From an uncultured Granulicella sp. (GTDB lineage Bacteria > Acidobacteriota > Terriglobia > Terriglobales > Acidobacteriaceae): a stretch of 39,453 bases of DNA. Both the position numbers and the translations under genes were made by a program. The notes below the pieces were generated by a model. The model had not been told where the DNA came from, searched no databases, and saw nothing but the letters and a program-made list of their open reading frames with translations. The stretch is taken from contig CALMVK010000323.1 in assembly GCA_937873145.1 (NCBI GenBank), positions 1 to 39,453 of the forward strand, given 5' to 3'. Positions 26,642 through 34,524 of the stretch are shown one piece after another (the first letter of the stretch is position 1; each line of letters begins with the position of its first letter).

Positions 26642-27814
26642 ATGAGCGTCTGGCAGATCCTCGACGTGGGAAGTATTTGGATGAAGGAGTTCGCCTCGGC
26701 ACTTGGTCAGGTGGAGCAGGTGAAGGCCTGGGCTCCGGAGTTCTCGCGCTTTGCCCTCTTCTCGAGCTGGCAGCGAACGGAGCGGCTGGAACACCCGCCT
26801 TTGACACTCTTCCGGTTTCCTCTGCAGCGCGGCTATGCGCGTGTGCCCTTGCGAACGCTGTTTCCATATGAGCGCAGGCTGGTGCGGCAGATCAAGCTTC
26901 AGACAGCTTCAGTGGAGGACTCGACGTTGGTGTGTACGACGCCCTTTTATGCTCCGGTAGCCGAGCTTTGGCCGGGGCCGGTGGTCTACTACGTGACGGA
27001 TCTGACCGTGGCTTATGCGGGCCTGAGCCCGTGGCAGGTACGTGCGCTCGATACGCGGATGTGCCGGGTAGCCCGGGTCGTCTGTCCGAACTCGAAACGC
27101 ATTGCGGCGTATCTGACGGACGACGCAGCCTGCGATCCGGGAAAGATCACGATCGTGCCCAATGCGACGCGGGCCAGCAACATCGCGGAGCAGCCACAGT
27201 ACGAGCCGGGACCGCTGCCGGCCGATGTGGCGGATCTGCCGCGGCCGATTGTAGGGGTGCTGGGGGATCTCTCGGGCAACCTCGATTGGAAGCTTCTGGC
27301 CCAAACGATGCAGCAGACCACGGGCATGTCCTGGTTGTTTGTCGGGCCGACGGATCGGGAGATAGACGATCCGAAGCAGCATGTGGCACGGGAGTGGGCA
27401 AAAGCACACGGAAGATTTGTCGGCATGAAGCCGTACGGTGAGCTGCAGACGTACGCACGGTGTGTGGATGCGGCGGTTCTGCCCTATCTCAAACGTGAGC
27501 CGACTTTTTCAGGCAGTTCGACGCGGTTCTATGAGCATCTGGCGGCGGGTCGTCCGATGCTGGCGACACGCGGCTTTGCCGAATTGCTTGAGAAAGAGCC
27601 TCTGCTGAAGCTGGTGGATGGGCCGGAGGAGCTGGCAGCGGGTCTACGGTCGCTCGAAGCTGCAGGTTTCCGCGATGGGTACGAGGCGCGCCGGTGGGAG
27701 GCAAGCAAGGCCGGGACATGGGAAGAACGGGCGCGAGTGATGCGCAAAGCAGTGGGCCGTGGAGCGGTGGAGGTGAAGATGGCCTTTGAACAGCCGCTTA
27801 CGGAGATGATCTGA
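26642..27814 (+). CDS. Glycosyltransferase, GT4/GT1-like GT-B fold
   Basis: A 390-residue, probably cytosolic or membrane-associated glycosyltransferase. The N-terminal half has VVYYVTDLTVAYAGLSPWQV and VARVVCPNSKRIAAYL followed by ITIVPNATRAS, typical of the acceptor half of GT-B enzymes (YxxxDxxxxF, and NGVD-like). The C-terminal half starts with RPIVGVLGDLSGNLDWKLLA (G-x-G-nucleotide-binding start), SWLFVGPTDREIDD, GRFVGMKPYGELQTYARCVD and FSGSSTRFYEHLAAGRPMLA; the last holds the EHLAxG motif that contacts the nucleotide sugar. Donor and acceptor are unknown. The ATG has only a weak site. It is separate from the convergent bshA gene (63-base gap). Confidence 0.82.
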   Translation: MSVWQILDVGSIWMKEFASALGQVEQVKAWAPEFSRFALFSSWQRTERLEHPPLTLFRFPLQRGYARVPLRTLFPYERRLVRQIKLQTASVEDSTLVCTTPFYAPVAELWPGPVVYYVTDLTVAYAGLSPWQVRALDTRMCRVARVVCPNSKRIAAYLTDDAACDPGKITIVPNATRASNIAEQPQYEPGPLPADVADLPRPIVGVLGDLSGNLDWKLLAQTMQQTTGMSWLFVGPTDREIDDPKQHVAREWAKAHGRFVGMKPYGELQTYARCVDAAVLPYLKREPTFSGSSTRFYEHLAAGRPMLATRGFAELLEKEPLLKLVDGPEELAAGLRSLEAAGFRDGYEARRWEASKAGTWEERARVMRKAVGRGAVEVKMAFEQPLTEMI

Positions 27815-27877
27815 GCAGCCAAGAACGGCAGCGGTGACCGAAATTGCTTCAATAATGAGCGCTGTGCTACGGTCTGG

Positions 27878-29014
27878 CTACGGCCGCTCGAGAACCTGGC
27901 GATAGTACGCCTCGTAGCGGGTAATGATCGTCGAGGCGCAGAAGTGGTCTTGTGCGGTACAACGGGCGGCGTCCCGCATGGCCTCCAGGCGGACGGAGTC
28001 GGTAAGCAGGGCGATGGCGTTCTGGGCCATGGCTTCCACGTCCCCAACCTCGAAGAGCAGGCCGTTGGTTCCATCGTCGATCAGCTCCGCAACACCTCCG
28101 ACCCGCGTCGCGATGGCAGGCACATGGCAGGCCATGGCTTCGAGCGCGGCAAGGCCGAAAGACTCCATCTCGGAGGGCATGAGCATCAGGTCGGCGAGCG
28201 GCAGAAGCTCGTTCACGTTGTCCTGTTTGCCGAGAAAGTGGATGCGGTCCTGGACGCCGAGCCGGCGGGCAAGGTACTCGGCGGTGGAGCGGTCGGGCCC
28301 GTCGCCGATCAGCATCAGGCGCGCGGGCAGGGCGCGGGCCACGCGGGCAAAGACCTCGATTACATCGCCGACGCGCTTGACGGGGCGGAAGTTTGAGAGA
28401 TGGACGAGCAGCTTTTCGCCGGGTGAGGCATAGCCGGGACGAAGCTCGGCGATGAGGTCGGGCCGAGGCTGGTAGACATCGCAGTTCACAAAGTTGCGGA
28501 TGACCTCGATGGCCTTGGTGATCTGGAAGGCTTGGTGGGTGCGTTCGCGAAGGTAGGAAGAGATGGCGGTGACGCCGTCGCTTTGCTCGATGCCGAAACG
28601 CGTGATGGGGAGATAGGAGCGGTCGAGGCCGACGAGGGTAATGTCGGTACCGTGCAGCGTGGTGATGAACGGAAGATGGATGCCGCGGGCGGCAAGCATT
28701 TGTTTGGCCAAATACGCGCAGACCGAGTGAGGGACGGCGTAGTGCACGTGGAGCAGGTCGAGCTCGTAGAACTCGGCGACTTCAGCCATGCGGGTGGCCA
28801 GGGCGAGATCGTAGGGAGGATGCTCGAAGAGGGGGTAGTGAAAGATCTCCACCTGGTGGAAGTGGATGTTTGACTCGCGGCCGGTGAGGCGGAAGGGCGC
28901 GGAGGAGGTGATGAAGTGAATCTGGTGGCCGCGCGCTGCAAGCTCGATGCCAAGCTCGGTGGCGACGACGCCGGAGCCTCCGTAGGTGGGATAGCAGGTG
29001 ATGCCGATCTTCAT
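27878..29014 (-). CDS. bshA: N-acetyl-alpha-D-glucosaminyl L-malate synthase
   Basis: A 378-residue GT4 enzyme that joins GlcNAc from UDP-GlcNAc to L-malate, the first step of bacillithiol synthesis. The opening MKIGITCYPTYGGSGVVATE is the BshA signature. HFITSSAPFRL, LDLLHVHYAVPHSVCAYLAK, ITTLHGTDITLVG, VIRNFVNCDVYQP, LVHLSNFRPVKRV and LMLMPSEMESFGLAALEAMA follow in family order; the last holds the E-x7-E motif that contacts the nucleotide sugar. The length is normal. A BshB-type (PIG-L/LmbE) deacetylase and BshC do not lie beside it; the neighbour is a different, ChbG/HpnK-type deacetylase across a 182-base gap that holds a REP-like repeat. Confidence 0.93.
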   Translation of the reverse strand: MKIGITCYPTYGGSGVVATELGIELAARGHQIHFITSSAPFRLTGRESNIHFHQVEIFHYPLFEHPPYDLALATRMAEVAEFYELDLLHVHYAVPHSVCAYLAKQMLAARGIHLPFITTLHGTDITLVGLDRSYLPITRFGIEQSDGVTAISSYLRERTHQAFQITKAIEVIRNFVNCDVYQPRPDLIAELRPGYASPGEKLLVHLSNFRPVKRVGDVIEVFARVARALPARLMLIGDGPDRSTAEYLARRLGVQDRIHFLGKQDNVNELLPLADLMLMPSEMESFGLAALEAMACHVPAIATRVGGVAELIDDGTNGLLFEVGDVEAMAQNAIALLTDSVRLEAMRDAARCTAQDHFCASTIITRYEAYYRQVLERP

Positions 29015-29100
29015 GAAGGACGTACCCCGGTCTGTTTACGACGATTAGAGAGAAGCGGGTTGCACGGAGATTCAGGTTGGAGGGTGGTTGGTATAAATGA

Positions 29101-29121
29101 CTCCATCATCAAAGGATGGAG
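29101..29121. repeat. Small hairpin next to REP-like element
   Basis: CTCCATC at 29101-29107 pairs with GATGGAG at 29115-29121 around a 7-base loop. It abuts the REP-like unit on its right, so the pair may form a two-hairpin element in the bshA-deacetylase gap. Confidence 0.45.
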
Positions 29122-29168
29122 GGTAGAGCGACAGATACGGGGATTCTGGCTTCGCCAGAATGACGGCA
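29122..29168. repeat. REP-like palindromic element, copy 2
   Basis: A unit of about 47 bases with core palindrome ATTCTGGC-TTC-GCCAGAAT at 29143-29161, in the same orientation as the copy at 21379-21425 and nearly identical to it. It lies 28 bases from the 3' end of the deacetylase gene and upstream of bshA, within a same-strand gene pair. Confidence 0.6.
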
Positions 29169-29196
29169 TTGAGAAAGGGCTGCGTAAATGAAATGG

Positions 29197-30138
29197 CTAG
29201 CAGATGCGCTCGTAGCCGGTATTAGAGAGGAACTGGCCTGAGGCGCGCTGCTGGCCGGGAATGCCGAGCTGGCCGAAGTGGACGAGACGCGGTGCTCCGG
29301 GCTGAGCAAGAAGCTCCGGAACGACCTGTAGAAGGGCCCGGTACTCCACTTCACGGGAGGCTCGGAGACGAGTAGAAATGGCGGCGAGGGCGGGGTCGCG
29401 GTGGCCGGGGTGGCAGCAAAGTTCAAAGGTGCGGGGAGGGTTCTCCTCGGGGAGCCTGCTCAGGGCGGACAAAAGTGCGCGCATGGTAGGTTCGGTGAGT
29501 GTGCCGGTGGCAGCGATGCCAAGGGTTCCGGCAGGAGCGAGGGCGGAGGTCTGCTCGACTTTTTTTCGGAAGGTTGGCTCAAAACGCTGGACGGCGGCGA
29601 GCTGCAAGCGGCGAACGAGCGGTGCGTGGGCGAGCTGGACGGCCCAGGCGGGTTCAAAGGGAGCGCGCAAAGCTTGGACACCACAGCGATATGCGATGTG
29701 CAGGACGGGCTCAAGGACGGCAGGGAAGCAGTGCGTGTGTTTGTGGGTGTCGACATGGGTGACGTCGAGACCAGCGCGCTGCAGTTTTTGGATCTGGGCC
29801 TGGGTTTCGCGGGCGAGATCCTCTTCGCGGATGGTTTTGCGTAGGACGGCCTGGGCGAAGTCGTAGAGAGAGGGCCGGAAGTGCTTGCCGTCTGCGCCGA
29901 GCAGGGTGGGGATGGACTCGGGGTGCGAGACAGGGAGGCCATCGACGAAGACCAGGTGGCAGCCGACGCCAAGCGTGGGATGGGCGCGAGCCAAAGCCGC
30001 GGCATCCTCGAAGGCAGGCCCGGTCGCCATCAGGGTGGCGGAGGAGAGTGCGCCGGCCTGGTGCAGCTCGAGAATGGCCTGGTTGATGCCTGGCGTGAGG
30101 CCGAAGTCGTCCGCGTTGAGGATGAGCTGAGAAGGCAT
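29197..30138 (-). CDS. ChbG/HpnK (YdjC) family deacetylase
   Basis: A 313-residue carbohydrate deacetylase of the YdjC fold. The start is the ATG at 30138, opening MPSQLILNADDFGLTPGINQ. The frame stays open far upstream, but that part is antisense to the transporter gene. NADDFG carries the metal-binding Asp pair; VGCHLVFVDGLPV gives a metal His (GLHLxLxxG pattern); DVTHVDTHKHTHCFPAVLEP matches the catalytic HxDxHxH region; and ELCCHPGH matches the late H-PG motif. Family members remove acetyl groups from N-acetylglucosamine-containing substrates such as chitooligosaccharides (ChbG) or hopanoid precursors (HpnK). No other hopanoid genes are visible. It starts 50 bases after the MFS transporter on the same strand and precedes bshA, so a shared transcript is possible. 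Confidence 0.85.
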   Translation of the reverse strand: MPSQLILNADDFGLTPGINQAILELHQAGALSSATLMATGPAFEDAAALARAHPTLGVGCHLVFVDGLPVSHPESIPTLLGADGKHFRPSLYDFAQAVLRKTIREEDLARETQAQIQKLQRAGLDVTHVDTHKHTHCFPAVLEPVLHIAYRCGVQALRAPFEPAWAVQLAHAPLVRRLQLAAVQRFEPTFRKKVEQTSALAPAGTLGIAATGTLTEPTMRALLSALSRLPEENPPRTFELCCHPGHRDPALAAISTRLRASREVEYRALLQVVPELLAQPGAPRLVHFGQLGIPGQQRASGQFLSNTGYERIC

Positions 30139-30188
30139 GGATGGAGGCTGACGCAGAGTTCTTCGGGAAGAACAATCACAGGACAGAC

Positions 30189-31442
30189 TTACAGGACGGC
30201 AGGGGCCTTCAGGTTTTTGCCGCGGTTCTCCGGGCCAAAGGCGAAGATGAGCATGAGCGCGACGATCACGCAGAGCTCGAAGGAGGTGAGCGCCCACGAG
30301 TAGCCGAGGCGGCGCTCGAGTGCGTTTTGGAGCGAAGGCAGAGGCGAGGAGAAGAGCACGCCCAGTTGGTAGACGAAGCCGATAAAGAGACCGCGGATAG
30401 CGTCCGGGGCGAGCTCGTTGAGGTGGGCCGGGATGACGCCAAAGGCTCCCTGCACGCCGAATTGCATGACGATTGAGCCCAAGACAACGACGAACAGCGT
30501 GCCTCCGAAGGCCCATGCGGGGATGGAGAGCAGGCACAATCCGAGCGCGAGTAGCAGACCGCGGCGGCGGCCGAGGCGCTCGGAGAGATGGCCGACGACG
30601 AGCGCCCCGGCGATGGCGCCGATATTGTAGAGCACGGGAATGCCGTAGGTCGCCTGCATGCCCAGAACGCGGGCGTGGGCGACAAACGGCAGCGCCTTGA
30701 GGAAGTCGGGGTAGAGGTCCTGAGTGCCGTGGCTGAGGCAGGTCATGGCGGTCATGACGAGCAGCAGGTAGAGGAAGGGACGAACATTTTGGAGGAGCGT
30801 GTTCCTCATGGACCGGATGGTGTGAGTTTGGGTGGGCTTCCAGCCGTCGGACTCGGGCGCCTTGAGCGTGACGAGGACGATCAGCAGGGCGACGAGGGAG
30901 CCGACCAGAAAGAGCGATTGCCAGCCGAAGTGCGTGGGCAGAACCTGGATGGCAATGGACGCCATCAGGTAGCCGAAGGGGTAGCCGCCTTGCATCATGC
31001 CGGAGAGAAATCCCCGGCGGCGGCGCGGAGCGCTCTCCATGGCGTAGGCGGCGCCGATGCCCCAGTAGCCTCCCATGCCGATCCCGTACAGCGCGCGGAA
31101 GAGCAGAAACAGGCCGTAGGTGGGGGCGAATCCGCTGAGAATGGTCATCGTTGTGAAATAGACGACGCAGACCATCAGGGGCCGGCGGCGGCCGTAGCGG
31201 TCCGCCAGGAAGCCGAAGAGCAGGGCGCCGACGGGCCGCATGGCAAGGGTGAGGGTGAGCGAGAGAACGATGGCGGACTTGGGAACGTGCAGTTTGCTTG
31301 CGAGCTCCTCGAACAGGAAGACGACGACGAAGAAGTCGAAGGCATCGAGCACCCAGCCGAGGATGCCTCCAGCCACGGCGTATTGCCAGCCGGGGGTGTC
31401 GGCTTCGGTGTCAGGCTGGAGCGGATCGGCGGCGGCGAGCAT
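30189..31442 (-). CDS. MFS transporter, SHS/AAHS (sialate or carboxylate:H+ symporter) type
   Basis: A 417-residue inner-membrane transporter with twelve predicted helices. Helix 1 carries GWVLDAFDFFVVVFLFEELA, a D-xx-D-x-F pattern shared by the NanT/Jen1 and aromatic-acid symporter groups. The loop between helices 2 and 3 is FGFLADRYGRRRPLM, the MFS signature (GxxxDRxGRR), and its repeat in the second half is GHLSERLGRRRGLLLALG. Other stretches, such as GIGMGGYWGIGAAYAMESAP and RRRRGFLSGMMQGGYPFGYL, match the same subgroup. The substrate is probably a small organic acid, but sequence alone does not say which. It is upstream of the YdjC-type deacetylase (50-base gap); its own upstream region holds a 26-base tandem repeat. 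Confidence 0.87.
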   Translation of the reverse strand: MLAAADPLQPDTEADTPGWQYAVAGGILGWVLDAFDFFVVVFLFEELASKLHVPKSAIVLSLTLTLAMRPVGALLFGFLADRYGRRRPLMVCVVYFTTMTILSGFAPTYGLFLLFRALYGIGMGGYWGIGAAYAMESAPRRRRGFLSGMMQGGYPFGYLMASIAIQVLPTHFGWQSLFLVGSLVALLIVLVTLKAPESDGWKPTQTHTIRSMRNTLLQNVRPFLYLLLVMTAMTCLSHGTQDLYPDFLKALPFVAHARVLGMQATYGIPVLYNIGAIAGALVVGHLSERLGRRRGLLLALGLCLLSIPAWAFGGTLFVVVLGSIVMQFGVQGAFGVIPAHLNELAPDAIRGLFIGFVYQLGVLFSSPLPSLQNALERRLGYSWALTSFELCVIVALMLIFAFGPENRGKNLKAPAVL

Positions 31443-31468
31443 GCGGAGCCTTCAATCTACCACTCTAT

Positions 31469-31520
31469 TAATAGAAGGGGTAACCGACGGCATGTAATAG
31501 AAGGGGTAACCGGCGGCATG
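31469..31520. repeat. 26-bp tandem direct repeat, two copies
   Basis: Bases 31469-31494 and 31495-31520 are the same 26-base unit (beginning TAATAGAAGGGGTAACCG and ending CGGCATG) with a single A/G difference. They abut exactly. The pair lies between the MFS start (31442) and the 3' end of tRNA-Val, in the region that should hold the transporter promoter. Confidence 0.85.
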
Positions 31521-31535
31521 GACATGCCGAGAACT

Positions 31536-31612
31536 TGGTGGGCAGTGAGGGACTCGAACCCCCGACCTAGTGCTTGTAAGGCACCCGCTCTAACCAACTG
31601 AGCTAACCGCCC
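31536..31612 (-). tRNA. tRNA-Val (anticodon TAC)
   Basis: A full 77-base cloverleaf on the minus strand. The acceptor stem GGGCGGT pairs with ACTGCCC (one G-T pair), followed by A73 and a genome-encoded CCA. The D arm has AGCTCAGTTGGTTAGAGC. The anticodon stem GGTGC/GCACT encloses the loop CTTACAA, giving anticodon TAC (Val, reads GTA). The T arm is GGGGG-TTCGAGT-CCCTC. It lies in the gap between the transporter and the kinase-phosphatase-vWA triad. The 136 bases from 31613 to 31748 hold only a weak 5-bp hairpin and no gene. Confidence 0.97.
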
Positions 31613-31748
31613 CTCGATGAAGGCCGACGCTGAGCGATCCAGCGGGCCATCCGTCTTCCCCAGTGTAGGGGACGAGAGAACACGTGGCAATGCCGTGGTA
31701 AGCAGCCGAGCAGGAGCCGCTTTGGATTGTCTGCACGATCTGGCGTGA

Positions 31749-33767
31749 CTAAGGCAAGATGGAGAATTCGATTTCGGAGCGTGTCGGATCGGGAGCGCCC
31801 GGATCGACGGTGAGGTGAAGGTGCGCGAAGCCGTCCGGCGTGCCTGGGGGAACCTTGTATTGAGCGACGGCACAGTGCTGGACGCCGTTGGTGCGCCAGT
31901 TGGAGAAGCTGACGCGCCTCGAGGTCTGACCCGGGGGTTCCACCTCGAGGTTCAGGGCTGGCGTTCCGGCACTGAGTGCGAGCAGGCTCACCGTTTCCCC
32001 GCCGTGGAAAGCGGTCTTGGGCGTGCAGCCGCAACGGCCCACGATATTGGCGCAGGTAGAGAGGGCGATCTGCGGAGAGGCAATCGGCTGTGTCGCGGTC
32101 AGCGCATGGGAGACTGCGCCGGCGGCCGCCGAAGTGCGAACCAGGGAAACGACTTTAGGAGTGAGTGCAGCCACCGGTGCGATGGCGACAGCGGTACCCA
32201 GCACAGCGGCAATGCGTCCGGTACGTCCGATCAGCCGGTAGTGGTCCAGGCGGAGCCGCATCAGTTGCAGCAGGGAGCGCGAAGCCGAGAAGGCCAGCAC
32301 CGCTTCTGCAAGCGATCGGGAGAGCGCTCCGGAGAGCGAGTTTGCGCCGAGCAGGTTGGCGATCACGTAAAAGAAGCCGAGCCAAAGAACGAGTACGGAG
32401 ACGGCCTGCGCGTAACGGCGAAGCTGCATACGGCGCGCCACGCTGAGCACGGTGGCAAGTAGCCAGGTATTGCGTAGGAGGATCAGTGCCGGAAGATTGA
32501 AGGAGGAAACGAGCAGCAGGCCGATGGCTGCGGCGAGAAAAGGCAGCACGAAGAGGAGAAGGCGAAAGACGGTGCGGTTGCCAAGGATCGACTGCGACGC
32601 GGCTGGGCGTCGACTAACTGGGCGCGGGACAGCTTGAAAACGGGGCGGCGCGGATCTGCTGCCGGCCTGTGCCGGTCTGTGAACGGCGGTTGGCTGAGGC
32701 CGCGCAGGCACGGTCTGGAAGGGGCGATTGGGCAAGACCTTTTGCGCGTTGGGCGACGGGAAGGGATCGAAGCCTTGCAAAAGTACGGTGCGCTCGCACC
32801 ACGGGCAGCGGCCTAAGTGATTGCTGTATTGGTGCTGCGGGTTCGCCTTGCAGGTAAAGAGCGCTGAGCCAAGGGTGTGCAGCGCTTGCTGCCACTCTCT
32901 GGCGGAGGGCCGCCGCGATGGGTCGCGATTGCCTTGGTAGAAGGCGCGTACGAAGAGTGCACGGATGGCCGCGGGAAGGATCTCGATGGGCGGCGCGCCG
33001 GGGCTGACCGAGATGCGCGAGGAGCTGCCATACGGCGAGTCGCCGCGGGAGATACGCTCTGCGATCGAAGGCGCCTCACCTCCCTTGGTCCATCTGCCGG
33101 AGTAGGGATGGAAGCCTTCCATCAGCAGGTGGAAGATCAGCACGGCGAGCGCGAAGTTGTCCTGCGGCTGCGTGCGAAGAACCTTTGCCAGGTCTGCGCC
33201 CTGAAGCTCGGGAGCCATGTACTCCGGTTTGGCCACCGTGCAGTGGAAGGTGCCGGAGGCGGTGCGGACCTGCATGGAGTCGCAGTCGACGATGGTGGCC
33301 AGGGCCTGACTTGAGATAAAGAAGTTACTCTCGTTTACATCGCCGACGATGTACCCCTTGGCATGGATGGAGTCGAGCACGCTGGCGATGTTTTCAGCCG
33401 CGGTAACAAGGTAGGCCCAGGTAAAGTCCGGAGCTTCACTTTGGCGAGCCTTGGCGTTGTAGATCTTAAAGAGCTCGCGATGTTGCGAGAGATCGATGCG
33501 CGGCATCAGGAAGCCGAGATTCCTGCGTGTAACCGGATCGAAGAGCAGCGCCTGCGGCCAGCAGATAGAGACGTGCCCGCGGGTAGGGTCGACAGGCGGC
33601 TGGGCGACCATCGCGCGCAGCTTGGCCTCGTGGCCCGCCGAGGGCTCGTGATAAATTTTCGCCACCGAGCCGGAGTGGGTGGATACCGCCCAGACTTCGG
33701 CCTCGCCACCTTTGCCCAGCACCTTGCTCAGCTCGACGGAGGTTCCATGTTCATCACGGAGTCGCAT
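31749..33767 (-). CDS. Serine/threonine kinase-like membrane protein of a YegI/TerY-P triad
   Basis: A 672-residue kinase. The ATG at 33767 overlaps the phosphatase stop by 14 bases; a longer reading from 33875 is less likely. The kinase domain (about 10-300) has the Gly loop GKGGE (18-22), Lys37 in VAKIYH, an atypical catalytic loop VGDVNESN (Asp143, Asn148; no HRD), DCD in place of DFG (161-163) and PEYMAPE (181-187). At 306-324, C-x5-H-x8-CPWC forms a zinc-ribbon-like motif seen in TerY-P/YegI kinases. A Pro-rich linker (345-390) leads to about five membrane helices (400-570). The C-terminal 110 residues hold CANIVGRCGC and a beta-rich domain that resembles nothing I recognise. It likely phosphorylates partners at the membrane. 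Confidence 0.82.
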   Translation of the reverse strand: MRLRDEHGTSVELSKVLGKGGEAEVWAVSTHSGSVAKIYHEPSAGHEAKLRAMVAQPPVDPTRGHVSICWPQALLFDPVTRRNLGFLMPRIDLSQHRELFKIYNAKARQSEAPDFTWAYLVTAAENIASVLDSIHAKGYIVGDVNESNFFISSQALATIVDCDSMQVRTASGTFHCTVAKPEYMAPELQGADLAKVLRTQPQDNFALAVLIFHLLMEGFHPYSGRWTKGGEAPSIAERISRGDSPYGSSSRISVSPGAPPIEILPAAIRALFVRAFYQGNRDPSRRPSAREWQQALHTLGSALFTCKANPQHQYSNHLGRCPWCERTVLLQGFDPFPSPNAQKVLPNRPFQTVPARPQPTAVHRPAQAGSRSAPPRFQAVPRPVSRRPAASQSILGNRTVFRLLLFVLPFLAAAIGLLLVSSFNLPALILLRNTWLLATVLSVARRMQLRRYAQAVSVLVLWLGFFYVIANLLGANSLSGALSRSLAEAVLAFSASRSLLQLMRLRLDHYRLIGRTGRIAAVLGTAVAIAPVAALTPKVVSLVRTSAAAGAVSHALTATQPIASPQIALSTCANIVGRCGCTPKTAFHGGETVSLLALSAGTPALNLEVEPPGQTSRRVSFSNWRTNGVQHCAVAQYKVPPGTPDGFAHLHLTVDPGAPDPTRSEIEFSILP

Positions 33768-34515
33768 GACGCACCGCAAGCAAAAGCGTCTTGTCGTCGT
33801 CGGTCTTCTCGAGGATGCGCGGAGAGCCGAGCAGGGCTTCGAGCTCGGACGCGTCCCCTCGGGCGTTTTCCGCAAAGGTGAAGAGAGGACCGAAGAATGG
33901 TTCGTGCGCCAGGTTCTGCGGATACGAGATGGCGACGTACTGCAGGCCGTCGGTGAAGGCAGCGATGGCGTCGATCTCGGCGGCGGGAAGAACGGTGCAG
34001 ACCGCGTCCTGCGCGTAGGTGGAGCCGGTGATGAAGTGGGTGACGTTGATGTACTCGGAGTCGGTGACTGGAGTGAGAACGCGAAGAACGCCGCCCAGCC
34101 TGCAGACCAGCGCGCCGTCGCCGACCTGGAGCGTGGCCAGGGTATTTTCGCTTACGATGGCGAGCAGCAGCGTCGTGGCAAGCTCGCGCAATAAACCTGA
34201 GCCTGCCTGCGCTTCGAGCGCGTGACGAGCGTGGTCCAGAGTCTGGTGCAGCAGCTCCTCCCACTCCCAGTCTTCGCCTGGTTCACTGGTCGCGAGCTTG
34301 GAGGCCAGCCAGTCGAGCGAGCTCTGCACGGCCAGGCTTGCACCCTCGGCGGCGCGGCTGGCTGAACCAGCGCCATCGGCTACGGCCAGCAGCAGTGTGC
34401 CGTTCGGCAGCAGCATGGAGCCGTGTGCGTCCTGGCAGGGAAGCTCGAGCCGCACGTGGCTGGTGCCGACGACGGAGCTCCCAACGATCTTCCACTCTTC
34501 CCACCTGGACGGCAT
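33754..34515 (-). CDS. PP2C-family protein phosphatase of the triad
   Basis: A 253-residue cytosolic metal-dependent Ser/Thr phosphatase. Metal-binding motifs are in order: QDA (28-30), ADGAGS (46-51), GDG (132-134), FTDGL (187-191, with metal Asp) and DDD (239-241, in TDDDKTLLLAV). The opening WKIVGSSVVGTSHVRLELPC is typical of PP2C proteins in TerY-P/YegK contexts. It starts nine bases after the vWA gene stop and its 3' end overlaps the kinase start by 14 bases, so the three genes form one translation-coupled unit. It likely reverses the phosphorylation made by its kinase neighbour. Confidence 0.9.
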   Translation of the reverse strand: MPSRWEEWKIVGSSVVGTSHVRLELPCQDAHGSMLLPNGTLLLAVADGAGSASRAAEGASLAVQSSLDWLASKLATSEPGEDWEWEELLHQTLDHARHALEAQAGSGLLRELATTLLLAIVSENTLATLQVGDGALVCRLGGVLRVLTPVTDSEYINVTHFITGSTYAQDAVCTVLPAAEIDAIAAFTDGLQYVAISYPQNLAHEPFFGPLFTFAENARGDASELEALLGSPRILEKTDDDKTLLLAVRHATP

Positions 34516-34524
34516 GCGGATCGC

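Noticed and set aside
30139..30537. Long N-terminal extension of the YdjC-type deacetylase
   Set aside because: The extra part is Arg/His/Pro-rich, antisense-like and overlaps the MFS gene; the family start MPSQLILNADDFG is at 30138.
30588..31601. 337-residue plus-strand frame
   Set aside because: Antisense of the MFS transporter and reads through the tandem repeat into the tRNA gene; product is Gly/Glu/His-rich without a family.
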